Shown: positions 14,881 to 26,941 of the stretch, piece by piece
How the letters are laid out: every line of letters starts with the position of its first letter
How positions within the stretch are numbered: position 1 is the stretch's first letter
Assembly (NCBI GenBank): GCA_001598975.1
Contig: BBXU01000549.1
Coordinates: 1 to 64,000 of the forward strand
Reading direction: 5' to 3'
Source: Parachlorella kessleri
Lineage: Eukaryota; Chlorophyta; Trebouxiophyceae; Chlorellales; Chlorellaceae
DNA length: 64,000 bases
Program-made: the position numbers and the translations under genes
The notes under the pieces: model-generated
The model's input: only the letters and a program-made list of their open reading frames with translations
Databases searched by the model: none
What the model was told of the DNA's origin: nothing

Positions 14881-14965
14881 CGGTTCTATCTCCTTATTGA
14901 CGCAGCTGGCACCCGCCAAGTTGCTGTCTGACCCCTTCCCGTCATGGGCGTTTCCATCTATTAAG
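14881..14965 (+). repeat. Dispersed repeat R2, unit 1
   Basis: It shares the core TTGACGCAGCTGGCACCCGC, followed by GCTGTCTGACCCCTT and a weakly conserved tail (here GTCATGGGCGTTTCCATCT), with units near 20,830, 48,266, 60,046 and 62,541. It lies just outside the array. Confidence 0.7.
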
Positions 14966-15309
14966 TGTGGAAAGGTATTTCAAGGCCCAGTTGTGTTGTT
15001 GCCTCATATGTCCACCCAAGAGTGGTTCTCTGCCGTGAGGGTCCCCGGCCATGTATCCTCTTTCATTCACACATGCTGCCAGTGAGTGGTAGAACAGCTC
15101 TTCACCTTTGCCTCATCTGCCAGGCCATGGTCTTTAGCAGCTCTGCCACCATGATAGAGGCAACGATCTGAGTGTATGCTCACTCATTCCTGACAGATAA
15201 AAGCTGCAACCAGTTTGCAGTAACTGCGAACAGACTCCAACCATACTTTCTGAGGTGTTGACTGCTTGAGGGGCGCGCTTTCAGAAAGGTCGCGCCTGCG
15301 GGCTCGTGC

Positions 15310-15330
15310 TTCCCGCCCTTGTATTATTTA
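15310..15330 (+). promoter_or_regulatory. Array promoter module, copy A
   Basis: TTCCCGCCCTTG is followed by TATTATTTA at 15,322-15,330, about 360 bases before the copy A start codon. It is a slightly divergent form of the CCCGCC + GATTATTTAT module shared across the array. Confidence 0.5.
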
Positions 15331-15689
15331 GTGCCCCGCGTATGAGGACAGCTTACTGAAAGCCTTAGGGCGTACTGATACTGAAGCTTGCCCGTGTCAT
15401 GGGCAGAGTTCATGCCGAACTTGGATTGCATCCGGATACCAACCTAGTGTTTATTTGAGAGCTCGTGCAAATTAATACAGGCTTCTAGCAAGCCTGTGAA
15501 CTGTAAACCTTCCTTTGTGTCCATAGGCTCTAGTGCCCTGGCGCTGCCTTGTCTGTAGCAAAGTAGAAGCCGTGCGCTTTTCTTGCCCAGATTCTGTTAT
15601 CTTGGTTAGAGGTTGGCTTGATCAATCCGTCAGGCGTGCGCCAACGAGAAGGGCGGCTGCCTTGGGCGCTTGTGCCCACGACGATAGGC

Positions 15690-18600
15690 ATGGCCCCAAC
15701 CACTGGGGAAACTATAGGCTTGTGGGACTTTGGGGGATCTCTAGAGCCTCTGGACAGCTTGCATGATACAGGCGGCTGCAGCGGCCCTCACAATAGCTCG
15801 CTGCTGCTCAGTCAAGACACAGACCTCTTCTCGGCTGAGGGCGCAGCTGCATGGCTGGTTGACGACCTGGCAGCTGAAAGCGTTGATGGGCTTGTAGGGA
15901 GTGAGCCCTGCCGGCCCGCTGCTTGTTGCCCATCTGTCTCACCCAGCATGCTGCCAGCTGGGCTGTACCCAGGCCAGCCCCTGATCCCCTATGCTGGGAG
16001 CCTCGGCTCCGCGGCCGCCCTTCCCAACCAAGGCCTGGCAGCGGCTGCAGCGAGTGCACAGGCTGCCAGCAGGGTAGTGGAAGGCCAGCTTGGCTGCGAC
16101 TTGCTGCCTAGCGCCTCTCCCCAGCCAGTCCACAGCAGCCTTCAGCAGCCGCAGCAGGCCCTGACAGGCGCTGCACCCCGCAAACAGCGGGGCCGGGGGC
16201 GGCCTCGTGCGGATCGCTCTCGGATGACAGAGCAGCAGCTGAGAGCCATCGCTTACACGGAAGCGCATAATGAGCGCAAGGTGATGACGTGGCGGGCAGG
16301 TTGGATACCTGGTCCAGCAGCTTATGTGAGATCCCCATGTGTGCTTTCTTACCACCTGTTGATCGGTCGCCACCTCATTATAGAGTCACAATTGGACACT
16401 GTAGGCCTCAACCCTTGAATCATGGCACTACCATGTTCTTTTGGAAGGCAGGTACCAAGCGTTGGTCCTGTCAAGAGAGACCGTCTTGGGAAGAAGGGAG
16501 GCGTAGGGTGTCCGGTATAGCAGCCTATTTGAGTGTGGGAGATGCATGTCTCCACTGCCTGCAGAAGAGCCACATGCGTGACCTGGAGGAGCGGGTGGCA
16601 GATGTGACGGCGGACCTGGAGAGGGAGCGGGCGCAGCAGGCACGGTCTCACACTGCTATATTGTTGGGCACACAAAATAGTTATTGAACCCGCTGACCTG
16701 CTTGGTGGTATGGGGCCAGGCATGGTCGCTTTTGTGTGAGGGGTTTTCTGGCTGGGCTGGTACTGGAGGCATGTAGCTTAACCTAAGGCCCCTTTATCAT
16801 CAGATCAGCTGTGGTGAGGACATCCTTGGTTACCATACATGTGCGTTCTTGACCTGTTGTCTCTGTTTTTGCCTGCTGATTGGTCCCTCACCTTTGGTGC
16901 ATTCCTACGCAGGAGAACAGTCAGCAATCCGCTGCAGCATTGGAGGGGCTAATGAGGTACCAGGATGAGATGGTGACCATTCTGCAGAAGACTGGCTTGG
17001 TGGGTTTCAGCTTATAGCGAATTTCAGCATTTGGCGTCATTGCAAAGAGCAATTTGTGGGTGGGGCCAGCGAGCGTAGGCGTCAGGAATGAGTTGGAAGC
17101 AAGCTGTACGCTGGTTGGACTAGACCCCGCTGCAAGGCCCGCCCTACACAAAAAATGTGTACTTGGTTAACGGTTATCAGCATGCCGCCTACGGCGTGCC
17201 CCGTGGCATGAGCCTTCAGAGTTTTCAAAGTCGAAGTACTTCCCATCCGGCAATGGCATCCCGTGTACTGATGCTCTAAGGTTGCATTGGGTAGCACACA
17301 CCCAGTCAGGTGACCAGAGCACATGATGGCTGCACCTCCTGTGTAGGACTCTCCAAGTACTAGCCCTGCTGCCCAAGGAGCCTGCACTCCCACAACCAGC
17401 AGTTGTGCTTCATTGCGAGCAGTGCCGCCAGAGCTCCTGCCTGGGGCAGGAGTCAGCACTGTTGGTCGGGCAGAGCTTGAAGGCTTGGAGATGAATGGGC
17501 TGCCAGAGCCGCCCGGGCATGAGGAAGCCGAGGCGGGCAACGGCGGCACAGCAAGCAGCAGCAGCAGTGGCACAGACCACTGCCCCCTTTGCAGCGCCAC
17601 CGGCAGCTGCAACCATGCCAGCAGGCGCCCAGAAGCCAGCCCCAGCGCTCCTGTTGGTCGGGGTGGTGCCACAGGCCTCCTGCCTGTGAATAGCTGGGCC
17701 AACAAGCTGCCCGCAACCTGGCAATATGTTGAGGCCGTGATGCGCGGGCGTGGGGAGCCGCCGGCGCCACTTGGGCGTGGCACAGGTGCAAGCACAACAG
17801 CCACCGGTGCGGTGTGCTTGCCTCCGAGCCTGCAGCAGCACCTGCCGCAGCTGCGGCGCCTGGGGCAACAACAACCGCTTGGCTTCCAGCTCCACTGCTG
17901 GAAGGGGGGCTGCCCCGACTGGAGGACCATCTGCGCCTCCGGTAGGCGGGGGCAGCTGCTGATCTTGCATGTTGGGCGGGCATGTGCCAGACTGGGCTGA
18001 AGAGGTGTTAGAGGTGCGTGGGGCCGGCAGAGCCGGTTTGTTGTTGCGTAAGTGAGCTGTTCGTTCCTCTAATGGGACCACCCGTGTTGCATACATGGCT
18101 GGCCCTTATAGCCTTCACAAGGTGACTGGCTGCACGAGGGATACCTGGCAGGGGCGGTCAGCATCAGAACTCCACCAAAAACAACCTGTAAGCTAGAGCA
18201 GCTGGGCTACACAGGCTCTGTGTGCCTGTGCAGCTAGTCCTGCTGTGGTGGCGGAGCTGCAGAGTGCGAGCGCTGCCGACTTTGTTCAGGGCTGGCGGGA
18301 CTATGCACACGATGCCAGGTGAGCCCATACAGCGGTGCCGAGAGAAACGGTGCATGCAGCTTGAGGCTTGTGCGGTGCCTTGTTGCATTTATGATGGGTC
18401 TGCAGGTTGTCGTGCGCGGGACTTGTGCGGGACGGTGGCTTCAGTTTTAAGCAAGGTGGCTGGTGGACAAATTTAGGGTTTTTGAAGTCATGGAGTGCCA
18501 AAACTGGGTGGTGCAAGTGAGGTTTGTTGAGGGCCTCAGGTCACATGTCGGGGCCACTGTGATCCTGCTTCTTGCATTTTGCAGGGACATACTGAACGAG

Positions 18601-20389
18601 TTCCATGTCACAAAGAACGAGGCAAAGGCTGTCTCACAGCTGACACCCTACATCGCAATGCTGGCAAGTGCCAAGAGCTCTAGCAGGTGTCTGGAAGCCT
18701 GGTCTGTCTACTTGTGCACAGGCTGCGGGTGTTGTAGGGGTGCCGGTCTTCTTGTGGAAGCTTGCTGTGGTTCTAGGCCTGGAATCCTCACAGCCTTCGC
18801 AGACAGTCTCTCATCTGGCAGCGGCACGGCATGCGGAATGTCCTTTGTCGAATCAGGGACACGTTGCCATCTAGTGATAAGGGCTTGTCCTGTAGGATTC
18901 AGGGACATGTTGCATGTTAATGTTGTTGTTGTTGTTAACTTGCATCCCATACCTTGTTGGCTTGTCTTGCTTTGCTGACGGTCTTGACTGCCTTGACTTT
19001 GCAGGCAATCCTTATGAACCTTGCCATGCACCACAACCCTGGCTGCATGAAGCAGCTGTTCATGACAAGCGCAGAGAACCTGTCTGAAGACCAGCAGCGG
19101 GAGAAGTACGACGGCCTTGTGGTGCGCTGGTGCTGGCGGTACCGCTGTTGCTGTGCTGAGCAACCAAGCCAGCCATGGGGAGGAGTTTGATTCTTACGGT
19201 CTGCCGTGTGGTAGGGAGAACTGGCCTGCATTGCTGGGTTGTGCTGGTTGGTGAGGCCGAGGGTTCATGTGTTGGCTCCTGCAGGCCGCCATGGACATGG
19301 ACCCCCTGCAGCAGGAGCGATACCAAGAGCTTGCAGAGGCTTACACCACCTTTGTGCAGCGGGCGCGGCAGCATAAGGCGGAAGCACTGGCGCGCCTTGG
19401 GCAGGCAAGGACAGGCGGGCACCATAGGGCTGGACATTGCCCCTCGCTGCAGTGGGCTAAGAGCAACCCTAGCTGGCGTGCTTTCCTGAAAGCTGCCTAG
19501 AGATCATGCCTCAGGGGGTTGATGCCTTTGTACGTGACCTGCCTATGGCAAGCTGTGACTTGGCAGGAAGTTTTGGGCTTCTGCAGGCAGACTGGCATGT
19601 GCGGGCTTCTGGTCTGGTTGGGCTACCCAGCAGCTTATTATGGACCAGGTACACTGTCAGACACAGCTGTTTTTCTGGGGTTTCGAGTCACTTGGAGTGG
19701 CCCTACCCGGCGTGCATGCAGAGTGCCTTCAGTAGTTTGCCGGCTTCGGCCAGCATGGGGCGCATGGTGTCTCAGTACCTGGAAGCACTGGACGCGACGG
19801 CCGTGCTGAGTGCCTACCCAGATGCTGAGTTGATTGGACTCCTGGAGCTCATCCGCGGTCACGGCAAGGCAAGCCCTGGCGAGGGAATGCAGATGTGCAC
19901 TTAGTGGCAGCAATTAAAGAACTCCGCCCAAGCAAGGCTGAAAGCGTGAATAACAGTTTGCTTGGTTTGATGAGCCATTTGTCGATTGTTAGGCACCGAT
20001 GGCTGGGATTAAGGATCGCACGCCGGCAGGACAGGCGCACCTTCTCAGAGCGGATTGGGAAAATCCTGTCCATGGGGCATTGCAACGCCAAGGTCCCCGT
20101 AGCGGAGCACTTCCCCAGCAGTAGGTGCAATGGACATCCCCTGGAAGCAATGGGGTATGGCTAGGTGAGACGTGGTGTGCTCCATGCGGGCTCATTCATT
20201 GCAGTCCACCCTACCCCTTCATTTGCCTTTTGGAATGTGCAGATTCTGAAGCCGCTGCAAAAGGCCACGGTTGCGGCAGTTGCCTACCCCCACTTTCCCG
20301 ACCTGGTGCAAATAGTGGAGGCCTTAAGGCGGCTCCCATCACCACAACAGCAGAAGCGGCTGCTGGGATCCGAGACTGCTGCTCTCTAG
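15690..20389 (+). CDS. Array copy A: bZIP-like, AT-hook-like family protein (680 aa)
   Basis: Exons: 15690-16280, 16565-16639, 16913-16999, 17347-17941, 18234-18318, 18585-18663, 19005-19121, 19285-19404, 19722-19868, 20243-20389; all phases agree. Exon 1 has the acidic motif LWDFGGSLEPLDSL (about residues 10-23), LYPGQPL, a short Gln run, and RGRGRPRADRSRMTEQQL at about 167-184. The helix EAHNERK runs across the first intron into KSHMRDLEERVADV and RADL-type heptads, then LEGLMRYQDEMV in exon 3. Exon 4 is variable with a conserved core, SWANKLPATWQYVEAV. Exons 5-10 carry FVQGWRDYA, NEAKAVSQL, NLSEDQQREKYD, QQERYQELAEAYTTFVQ, SMGRMVSQYLEAL and KPLQKATVAAVAYPHF. Four introns start with GC instead of GT (16,640, 18,664, 19,405, 19,869), and intron 3 ends in TAG. 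A transcription-factor role is inferred from the bZIP-like and AT-hook-like parts; the C-terminal half is unassigned. Confidence 0.82.
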
Positions 20390-20785
20390 GGGTGCTTCAG
20401 CGCGGCCTGAGGAGCCTGCCATTTAAGCTCTCGGGTTGAAGGGTCATTGTGGCAGTGTGGTCAAGGCTTCGTTCCTGGTGGTGCTTAGGCCTAATTGAGG
20501 TCCTTGTCACACAGAACAGTGTTTGGCGCTGGATCTGGAGGGCGCGTGGGTTTGACAGTCTGGGGTGCTGCCTGGGCTAGCCGCAGTTCCTGCAAAATAG
20601 TGTCTTGGTGTGCCCCGTGCTGGCAGGCATTCTCCGTTACCAGGCCCCAGCTTATCAGGCCCCAGCATTTGTCTCCATATGTTAGGTCCCCACTGCACGT
20701 GTCAGTGTTTCGTATGCACCTGATCTTGCAAGCCCCGCTCGGTCTCCCCACCAGTAGACAGTGCAGTGACAGCAGTGGGGCACAT

Positions 20786-20893
20786 ATTGCCTCTGTGCTT
20801 GCAGCTTGTTCCCCCCTTTTCGGATGTTGCCTGCTTTTTTACGCAGTCGGCACCCGCCTGACCCCTTCCTGTCACGTGCATTTCCCGATTAAA
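20786..20893 (+). repeat. Dispersed repeat R2, unit 2
   Basis: It has TTTTACGCAGTCGGCACCCG then CTGACCCCTTCCTGTCACGT. The 10 or so bases between GGCACCCGCC and CTGACCCC are deleted relative to other units. The preceding CTTGTTCCCCCCTTTTCGGA resembles the sequence before the unit at 48,266. Confidence 0.65.
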
Positions 20894-20952
20894 AGGGGGT
20901 TTGGACAGTACCAGCATGTAGTAGCCATTACGGAGCCGCAAGCGCGTCAAAT

Positions 20953-20980
20953 TTCCCGCCCCGCCTTGCGGATTATTTAT
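20953..20980 (+). promoter_or_regulatory. Array promoter module, copy B
   Basis: TTTCCCGCC, which fits the E2F consensus TTTSSCGC, is followed by GATTATTTAT at 20,971-20,980, about 330 bases before the start codon. Confidence 0.6.
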
Positions 20981-21305
20981 CCCTGTGTTGATCGCCATAC
21001 TTGGGTCCACCGATCGATGACAGGTATCGACTTTGACTGTCTCAAAGACCCGCGCAGCCCTGCAAACCAGCCCACGGCGATTACCGCAGTTGTGCACCTA
21101 AACCCCTTTGCTGCTTACCACACTACTTGAAGGTATTGTCACAAACCTAGCTGCAGGACACACGTTTTATCGATTAGCGAGTCGGGTTGCTTGTTCCCAT
21201 TGGCGAGCTGTCGGATGATGCTTGGTGGTTTGTGACACACTGTATTGTTCATAGTCGCAGGTGTTTTTGACAAGCAAGATAGCAACCTAGGCCTTAGTGG
21301 CAACC

Positions 21306-21755
21306 ATGGCTGCGGCCCTTGGACCAGGAGGCCTCTGGGATATGCCACTGGACAAGCCCCTGGACGGCCTGTTGGACTTGGGTACCGGCAACCAACCATA
21401 TGACGCCACCCTGCTATTTGGTGAAGACCCCGACTTCTTGTTACCTGAGTTTGCAGCAGGTGCCTCACAGGTTCTTGGCGGCCTGGCAGCTGGGGGTGCC
21501 AACCTAGAGTCAGCCGGCACCGGCAGTGTCAGCCAGCCGCAGAGCTTCACAAGCGCTATGCCCAGCTCGATGCTTACAGCGCTGTGGCCGTGTCAACCCC
21601 TTACTCCAGTTGCAGAGAGCGGGACCTTGGCAGGATTCCCTTTTGACCGTGCATTGGCACCGGCAGCAAGTATCGGCAGCGCTGAGAGGGAGCCAAGTGC
21701 TCAAGCCCTGCTCTCCTCCGTGACAGATCCACTCTTAATTCCCACCTACAGCGAT

Positions 21756-21796
<41 letters not shown>

Positions 21797-24700
21797 ACCA
21801 CTGCTACTCAGCGGAGGGAGCCAAGGAAGCGGTCCGTCCCTGCCGCAGCGGGGTAGGGGGCGGCCGCGGGTTGACCGTTCGCAAATGACAGCAAAGCAGC
21901 TGAAGGCTATCAAGAATGCACAAACGGCAAATGAGCGTAAGGTACAGAGTTGAACATATACCCGGTGGGGAAGGCGTTGAGCTCATTGTTGCAGCCCTTT
22001 GGGCTGTTCTTTGGTGGGGTAGCTCATTCCTTGCTCTGCCAGAAAGAAGGAAAGGCTTACTTGATATCTGTAGTATCGATTGCCTGAACCCCAACCTGGG
22101 CCTTCGCTTGCTTGTCTTTTGAGCATTGTGTACTTTTTTCTGGGAATCAGTAACGTCCCAGCCTTTCCTCATTTCATGTCTGCAGAAGAACCGCATGCAT
22201 GAGCTGGAGGAGCGTGTGGCTGATGTGAGGGCGGACCTGGAGAGGGAGAGGGCGCAGCAGGCAAGGCTGAGATGTCTCCAGCCCTTGCAGTGACAAGGCG
22301 GTGCCTGACCTTGGTGACTGAGCCGGGAAGCTTGCAAACGCAGCACTGCAGTTTGATCACTTCAATTAAAAGGCAATGCCAGTGTACAGCTCAACCAAAA
22401 TAGGATTCAGCAAGTGTTGGCCTGCTGGCGACAGATCTGCATTCCATCCTCCTGGCATCAAATCCTGACTGACGTGCTGGTCTTGGCGTCCACCCGGCGT
22501 GCAGGAGGACGGCCAGCGGTCAGTCGCTTTGCTGGAGCGGCTACTGTGCGTCAAGGATAGAATGGTGGAGATCCTCAGCAAGCAAGGCCAGGTGAATGCG
22601 ATGTCTAAGGCCCTGTGGGGTTTGGTCCAGTGTTGGGACTGCGAAGGAAAGAAAGCTTGAGGCTGCCTTGGGGAGCTGCTGACCAGCTAGTTGTGCTGCT
22701 GTCGTTTAGTGCAAACGCGATTTTAAGACATAGCGGCTGCTGGTTGCCATCTGTTTATGTTCATACAAGCGCAGCCATGGAGCGATGCACAGGTCTGTGC
22801 GCCTACCCTGAACATCAGCCTGGGCGCTATTTTAAAGCATACAGTTCATGCAGGCGCCCACACGCCTCTCTCATGCGGAAGCACACCTGGGGGCTGTTGT
22901 GTTGTGCAGGAGGCTAGCCCGTCATCCTCACTGGATGCTCCTCTGGATGCTCCTCTCACACCTGCTCACCGGGTCCACTCGGCCGCCAGCAGCGACAGCA
23001 GCTACGAGCTTGCGCCTGCTGCTCCGCCAGGACCTCTACCAGGACCGGCAGCTGACCCCGTGGGAAGGGTGCCGCAACAACCCGCGTTGGCAGCAGGCGG
23101 CAGCGCCCCTAGCGGTCCCCCAGGGCTGCCCTCTAGCCCAACAGAGGACAGCTGGGCTCACAAGATGCCAGCCACCTGGGAGTACGTGGACATGGTGCGG
23201 GAGTTTCAGCGGCCACCAATCTCCTGGGAGAAAGCGAGGGCGCCATCAGGGTCGGCACCAGTGCCAGCGGCTGTGTTGCGAGAGCCACAGGAGCTGAAGA
23301 AGCTCCCAGAGATCACCTACCACTACCACCTGGACAACCCGGTGACCGAGGCCTGCCTCAACCTGAGGGGCATCTGTGCCGCAGGTACCTGTCATGTCAG
23401 GTTAGGGTCTTTCTTGCTGTGACATGTCCACTGGCTGTAGCGTGGGAGGCGGTGCTGCTGCTGCGTGTTTGGGGGACCCCAGCAGGTGAGGTTTCTATCT
23501 GGCACGCTTAGCAAAGATGCTGTGGGGCTTGGCTCGTGCCTAGTAGCTGTTGCTTTGTGACTCAAGCCACCCAGAAGTGCCTTGCCGGGGGGGTGACCCG
23601 TATTGCGTGTGCCAAGTGTAACATGCGTGGTTTTGCCCTCCCTTGCAGCTAGCCCTGCCGTTGTGGCTGAGGTCCGGAGCATGAACCCTGCTGACTTCCT
23701 CCAAGGATGGCGAGACTACGCACGCGATGCCAGGTGACTCACTCGTATAAGGTATAGCTCATAGGGCATCGTTGACTAAAAGCAGTGCTTCTCGCTCCAG
23801 AAAGCCTCTCTGTCTGGGTCAGGTTAAGCAAAGGTTGAGCAAGGCTTGCACCTGCTGCCAATGTGGTGAAGGTGCAGTGGCATCAGCAACCTGCTAACGG
23901 AGAGGGTTGTTCTGGGATGCTGCAGGGATGCTTTGGAGGAGTATGACGTCACAGGGAACGAGGCCAAGGCAGTGTCCCTGCTTAGACCCCACATTGAGCG
24001 GCTGGCAAGTGCTGGTAGCCTCTGTTTGGAGGGCACTGTTGGCAGTCTCGATGCTCGGGCCATAGGGGCTTGGTGCCAGGTTTAGTTCAGCGTGGTGGCA
24101 AGCAATGCGGAGGTGTGTTGTGCACAGTGATCTCGGGCAATGAATCCCAGTATTAAAATGGAAAGACTTCTAGCATTCTCAGCAGTGTCCCAAGCCTAGT
24201 TGCAGGCAAGTGTTACCTGTACGCCACCTGTATGCCATGCTGAGAGCTGGGGTGCTCTATGCCCAAATAAAGTTGCCTTGCCGTGCTCTGCAGGCTATTC
24301 TGATGAACCTAGTGGTGCACTACAACCCAACCTGCATGAAGCAGCTGTTCCTGGCAAGCGACGAGAATCTGTCTGAAGACCAGACGAGGGAGAAGTACGA
24401 CGCAGTGGTGGTGAGTGCCTGGCGGCGTGTAGAATGGCTGGGCGCGGAATGACGCAGCGCCATCAACTGAGAAAGGCAAGACTGCATGCAAACGTGCAGG
24501 CAGCCGGCGAGTTGCGGCCCAAGATGTCTGGTGAAAGCTGTGGGCGTGTTGGGTAACCATATGCAAAGTTCAGGTCGCCCGTACCGCAGTTGTAGGTGAT
24601 GATGTCCGCGTGTAACCCAGTTACCCGAAGGCGTTGTTGAGGACCCCTGCAGGCCGCCATGGACATGACGCCCTCTCAGCAGGAGCGCTACCTGGAGCTT

Positions 24701-25246
24701 GCTGACGCCTATACCAGCTTTGTGCAGCAGGCGCGGCAGCACAAGGCAGACGCCCTCGCTCGCATTGCGCAGGTAACTAGGCAAGGCCGGCCCCCAGCGC
24801 GGTGCACTGTACATTGGTCTCTAGCTCTCTACCCCTTAGCCTGGAATGCGGGAGAGGCCTGTAAAATGTGTTCTTTTGCACCCCCTCGGACATACAGATG
24901 GACGCATATGGTTGGCTTGCCAAGCTCCTGCGTTAAACACCCAGTAACTTGAAAAGTTGCCCCTGCTATGAATGCCGTGCCCTCGCGTCTGACGGCTGCT
25001 TGCGGGTCCTGCTGTGCAGAGCGCCTTCAGCAGCCTGCCAGCATCGGCCAGCCTGGGGCGCATGGTGTCTCAGTACCTGGAGGCCGTGGAGGGCACCGCC
25101 GCGCTGAGCGCCTACCCAGATGCCGAGTTCATCGCGCTGCTGGAGCTAGTCAGCGGCATGGGGAAGGCAAGTTGCTGTGCTGCTGAGTTGAGGCTGGTAT
25201 AAGCATGCTCAGTGTGTGGCGCTACGTCCCGGGTCAGAGTGCCTCA

Positions 25247-25312
<66 letters not shown>

Positions 25313-25681
25313 GGCATTGGCTAGGCGTGTACGTCTCCACAATGGGCAGCGGTGGAGGTGTGGACGGCCTGACCACTCCTGTCCCTGGGCTGTCAACCAG
25401 ATTTTGCTGGTGGATGGTATACTTCTGGCATGCCTAGGTGGCATGGTGGTGTAGTAGGCCTGCGTTTGTCTGCTGAGACCTGTCAAGCCTTGACTTTAGA
25501 TTCAAGCCCTGTTGTGCAGATCTTCCGGCCGCTACAGAAAGCAAGGGGAGCGGCCATGGCCTACCCCCACTTCTGCGACCTGCTGGCACTGATGGATGCG
25601 ACCAGGCGGCTGCCGCCACCAGATCAGCGGCGGCAGCTGCTGGCAGATGCTAGTGGCGACATAGGGGAAAGTCTGGTATAG
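21306..25681 (+). CDS. Array copy B: bZIP-like, AT-hook-like family protein (660 aa)
   Basis: Exons: 21306-21941, 22186-22260, 22505-22591, 22910-23384, 23649-23733, 23926-24004, 24294-24410, 24653-24772, 25020-25166, 25520-25681. The protein starts MAAALGPGGLWDMPLDKPLD, keeping the LW motif. A His3-Gln10 tract (about residues 153-165) precedes RGRGRPRVDRSQMTAKQL. The helix is AQTANERK then KNRMHELEERVADV. Exon 4 keeps SWAHKMPATWEYVDMV but is otherwise unlike the other copies. Exons 5-10 keep QGWRDYARDAR, NLSEDQTREKYDAVV, PSQQERYLELADAYTSFV, SLGRMVSQYLEAV and RPLQKARGAAMAYPHF. Introns 2, 6 and 9 begin with GC (22,261, 24,005, 25,167). Intron 9 contains a pure (GCT)21 tract. Start: the first ATG in frame after a non-ATG stretch, matching the position in other copies. 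Confidence 0.83.
25249..25311 (+). repeat. (GCT)21 microsatellite in intron 9 of copy B
   Basis: This is a perfect run of 21 GCT/CTG triplets, 63 bases. It lies in an intron by comparison with all other copies, unlike the coding CAG tracts elsewhere in the window. Confidence 0.95.
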
Positions 25682-26941
25682 GTCTTGCTCAAGCTTTTGG
25701 TGTCCAGGGCACTGTGGCGTGCAGTCTGACAAGAAGGTATTGCGTCTGTTGGGTTGTGTCATGCACCGTATCGCCATTGCTCATTGCCGGCGGGAGGCGT
25801 GAACCAAGACGTGTGTGTTCCTGTGGGCCGCATGCATCAGGTGTAGGTTTTCTGAATTTGAGTTTAGCCAAGAGGCGAAATCTGGTGTGCTTCAGTTGTA
25901 TGCTTCTGACTTTGGTATGATGTCTTAAATTTAGGATCCAGCAAGGGCTTGGGTCGGCCCTTGGTCTGTTGTGCAATAGCTGTACATGATCGCCCTCTGT
26001 CCAAGTTTTGTAAGTGTTGCCTGTTTTTTTGGACCCAATTGATGTGTGGTTGATGGGGTCTGAGACAGGGTTGTCATATGATTTTTCCTGCTGGCATCAC
26101 AGCAAGACTCTTGGCCCGCTTCAGCAGTAGGTCGCATTACACCCTGATTTCCACTCTTTGACTTGGGCGTCCATCTGCTTTTACAACAGGCCTGTCACAG
26201 GAGTAGGCAGCTGCATGGGCTTGGTGGCGGCCCAGGTTGCTTCATTCCCATCACAAAGCTACCCTTAAGGTTGCTCAGCGGTAGGGACAAAGCTCAGCTA
26301 TTAGTGTATGGAGCTGGCTGACAGCCATCTCCCCAACCTTATGCTATCGTGGATGTTACTGCTGCAAGGTCTTTAATTGCCCTGTAAGCAATTCCGGTGT
26401 CGATTGTGCACTCGCACTCTCAGACAACCCCAGGGCACCCCTTGCACGCTGCTCCATCATACCCAGGTCAGTTAACCCTCAAGTTGCTGCAAGATCTGCT
26501 CAACAAAAGCAGCAGGAGTAGCCTTCAGTCTGTGCTAGGTCCAGTGAAGCCATCAGCGCAGCTTTTGGCTTCTGGCGGGAGCGGTTGCGCGTCGACGAGA
26601 TTATTTATTGAACGGGTTCATACGCCACTCCTGCAATAGGACCTTGATGGTACCCTGGTCCTCGTCGTCTGTCGTCAAATATTGTACACTAGAAAGTATA
26701 GCTAGGTGCCCTCAGTACGAGACCTTCGGACTCCACACTAGCTCGCACAAGTAAGTCAAAACTGACGAAGCTTCTACCTGAGGCACTCAATGCTCGGACG
26801 TCGGCACTTCGCGCTTGGCCTAGGTAGAGGTGTGCTGATGTTCTTTTGAGGGTCACCATGGCAGCGATATTAAGTATTGCTTCCCCCACATACAGCAGGA
26901 AGGGAGCTAAGGTTAGTAATACCTCTGGCGGGCCCTTCACA
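25682..26941. other. Spacer between copies B and C
   Basis: This is unique-looking sequence with a TGTAA at 26,009-26,013 (possible polyadenylation signal of copy B) and the copy C promoter module at its right end. No coding segment was recognised apart from a possible upstream ATG at 26,858 in frame with copy C. Confidence 0.45.
26575..26608 (+). promoter_or_regulatory. Array promoter module, copy C
   Basis: GGCGGGAGCGG (the CCCGCC element in the opposite orientation) is followed by GATTATTTAT at 26,599-26,608. Copy D has the same inverted arrangement. Confidence 0.55.

Larger units (their letters stand above)
14619..15689. other. Spacer upstream of the tandem array
   Basis: This holds a copy of the short dispersed repeat R2 (14,881-14,965) and, near its right end, the promoter module of copy A. 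No coding exon was recognised. Confidence 0.5.
20390..21305. other. Spacer between copies A and B
   Basis: This holds an R2 repeat (20,786-20,893) and the promoter module of copy B. No exon was recognised. Confidence 0.5.

Noticed and set aside
16640..16687. Exon 2 of copy A ending at a later GT (CACG|GTCTCA)
   Set aside because: It would break the phase with exon 3, and copies B, G and H have no such GT. The GC donor at 16,640 matches the GT donor position in C and E.
26846..26941. Upstream start of copy C at 26,858
   Set aside because: It is possible, but copy D and all other copies begin at the LW-motif ATG, and the extra residues resemble nothing.
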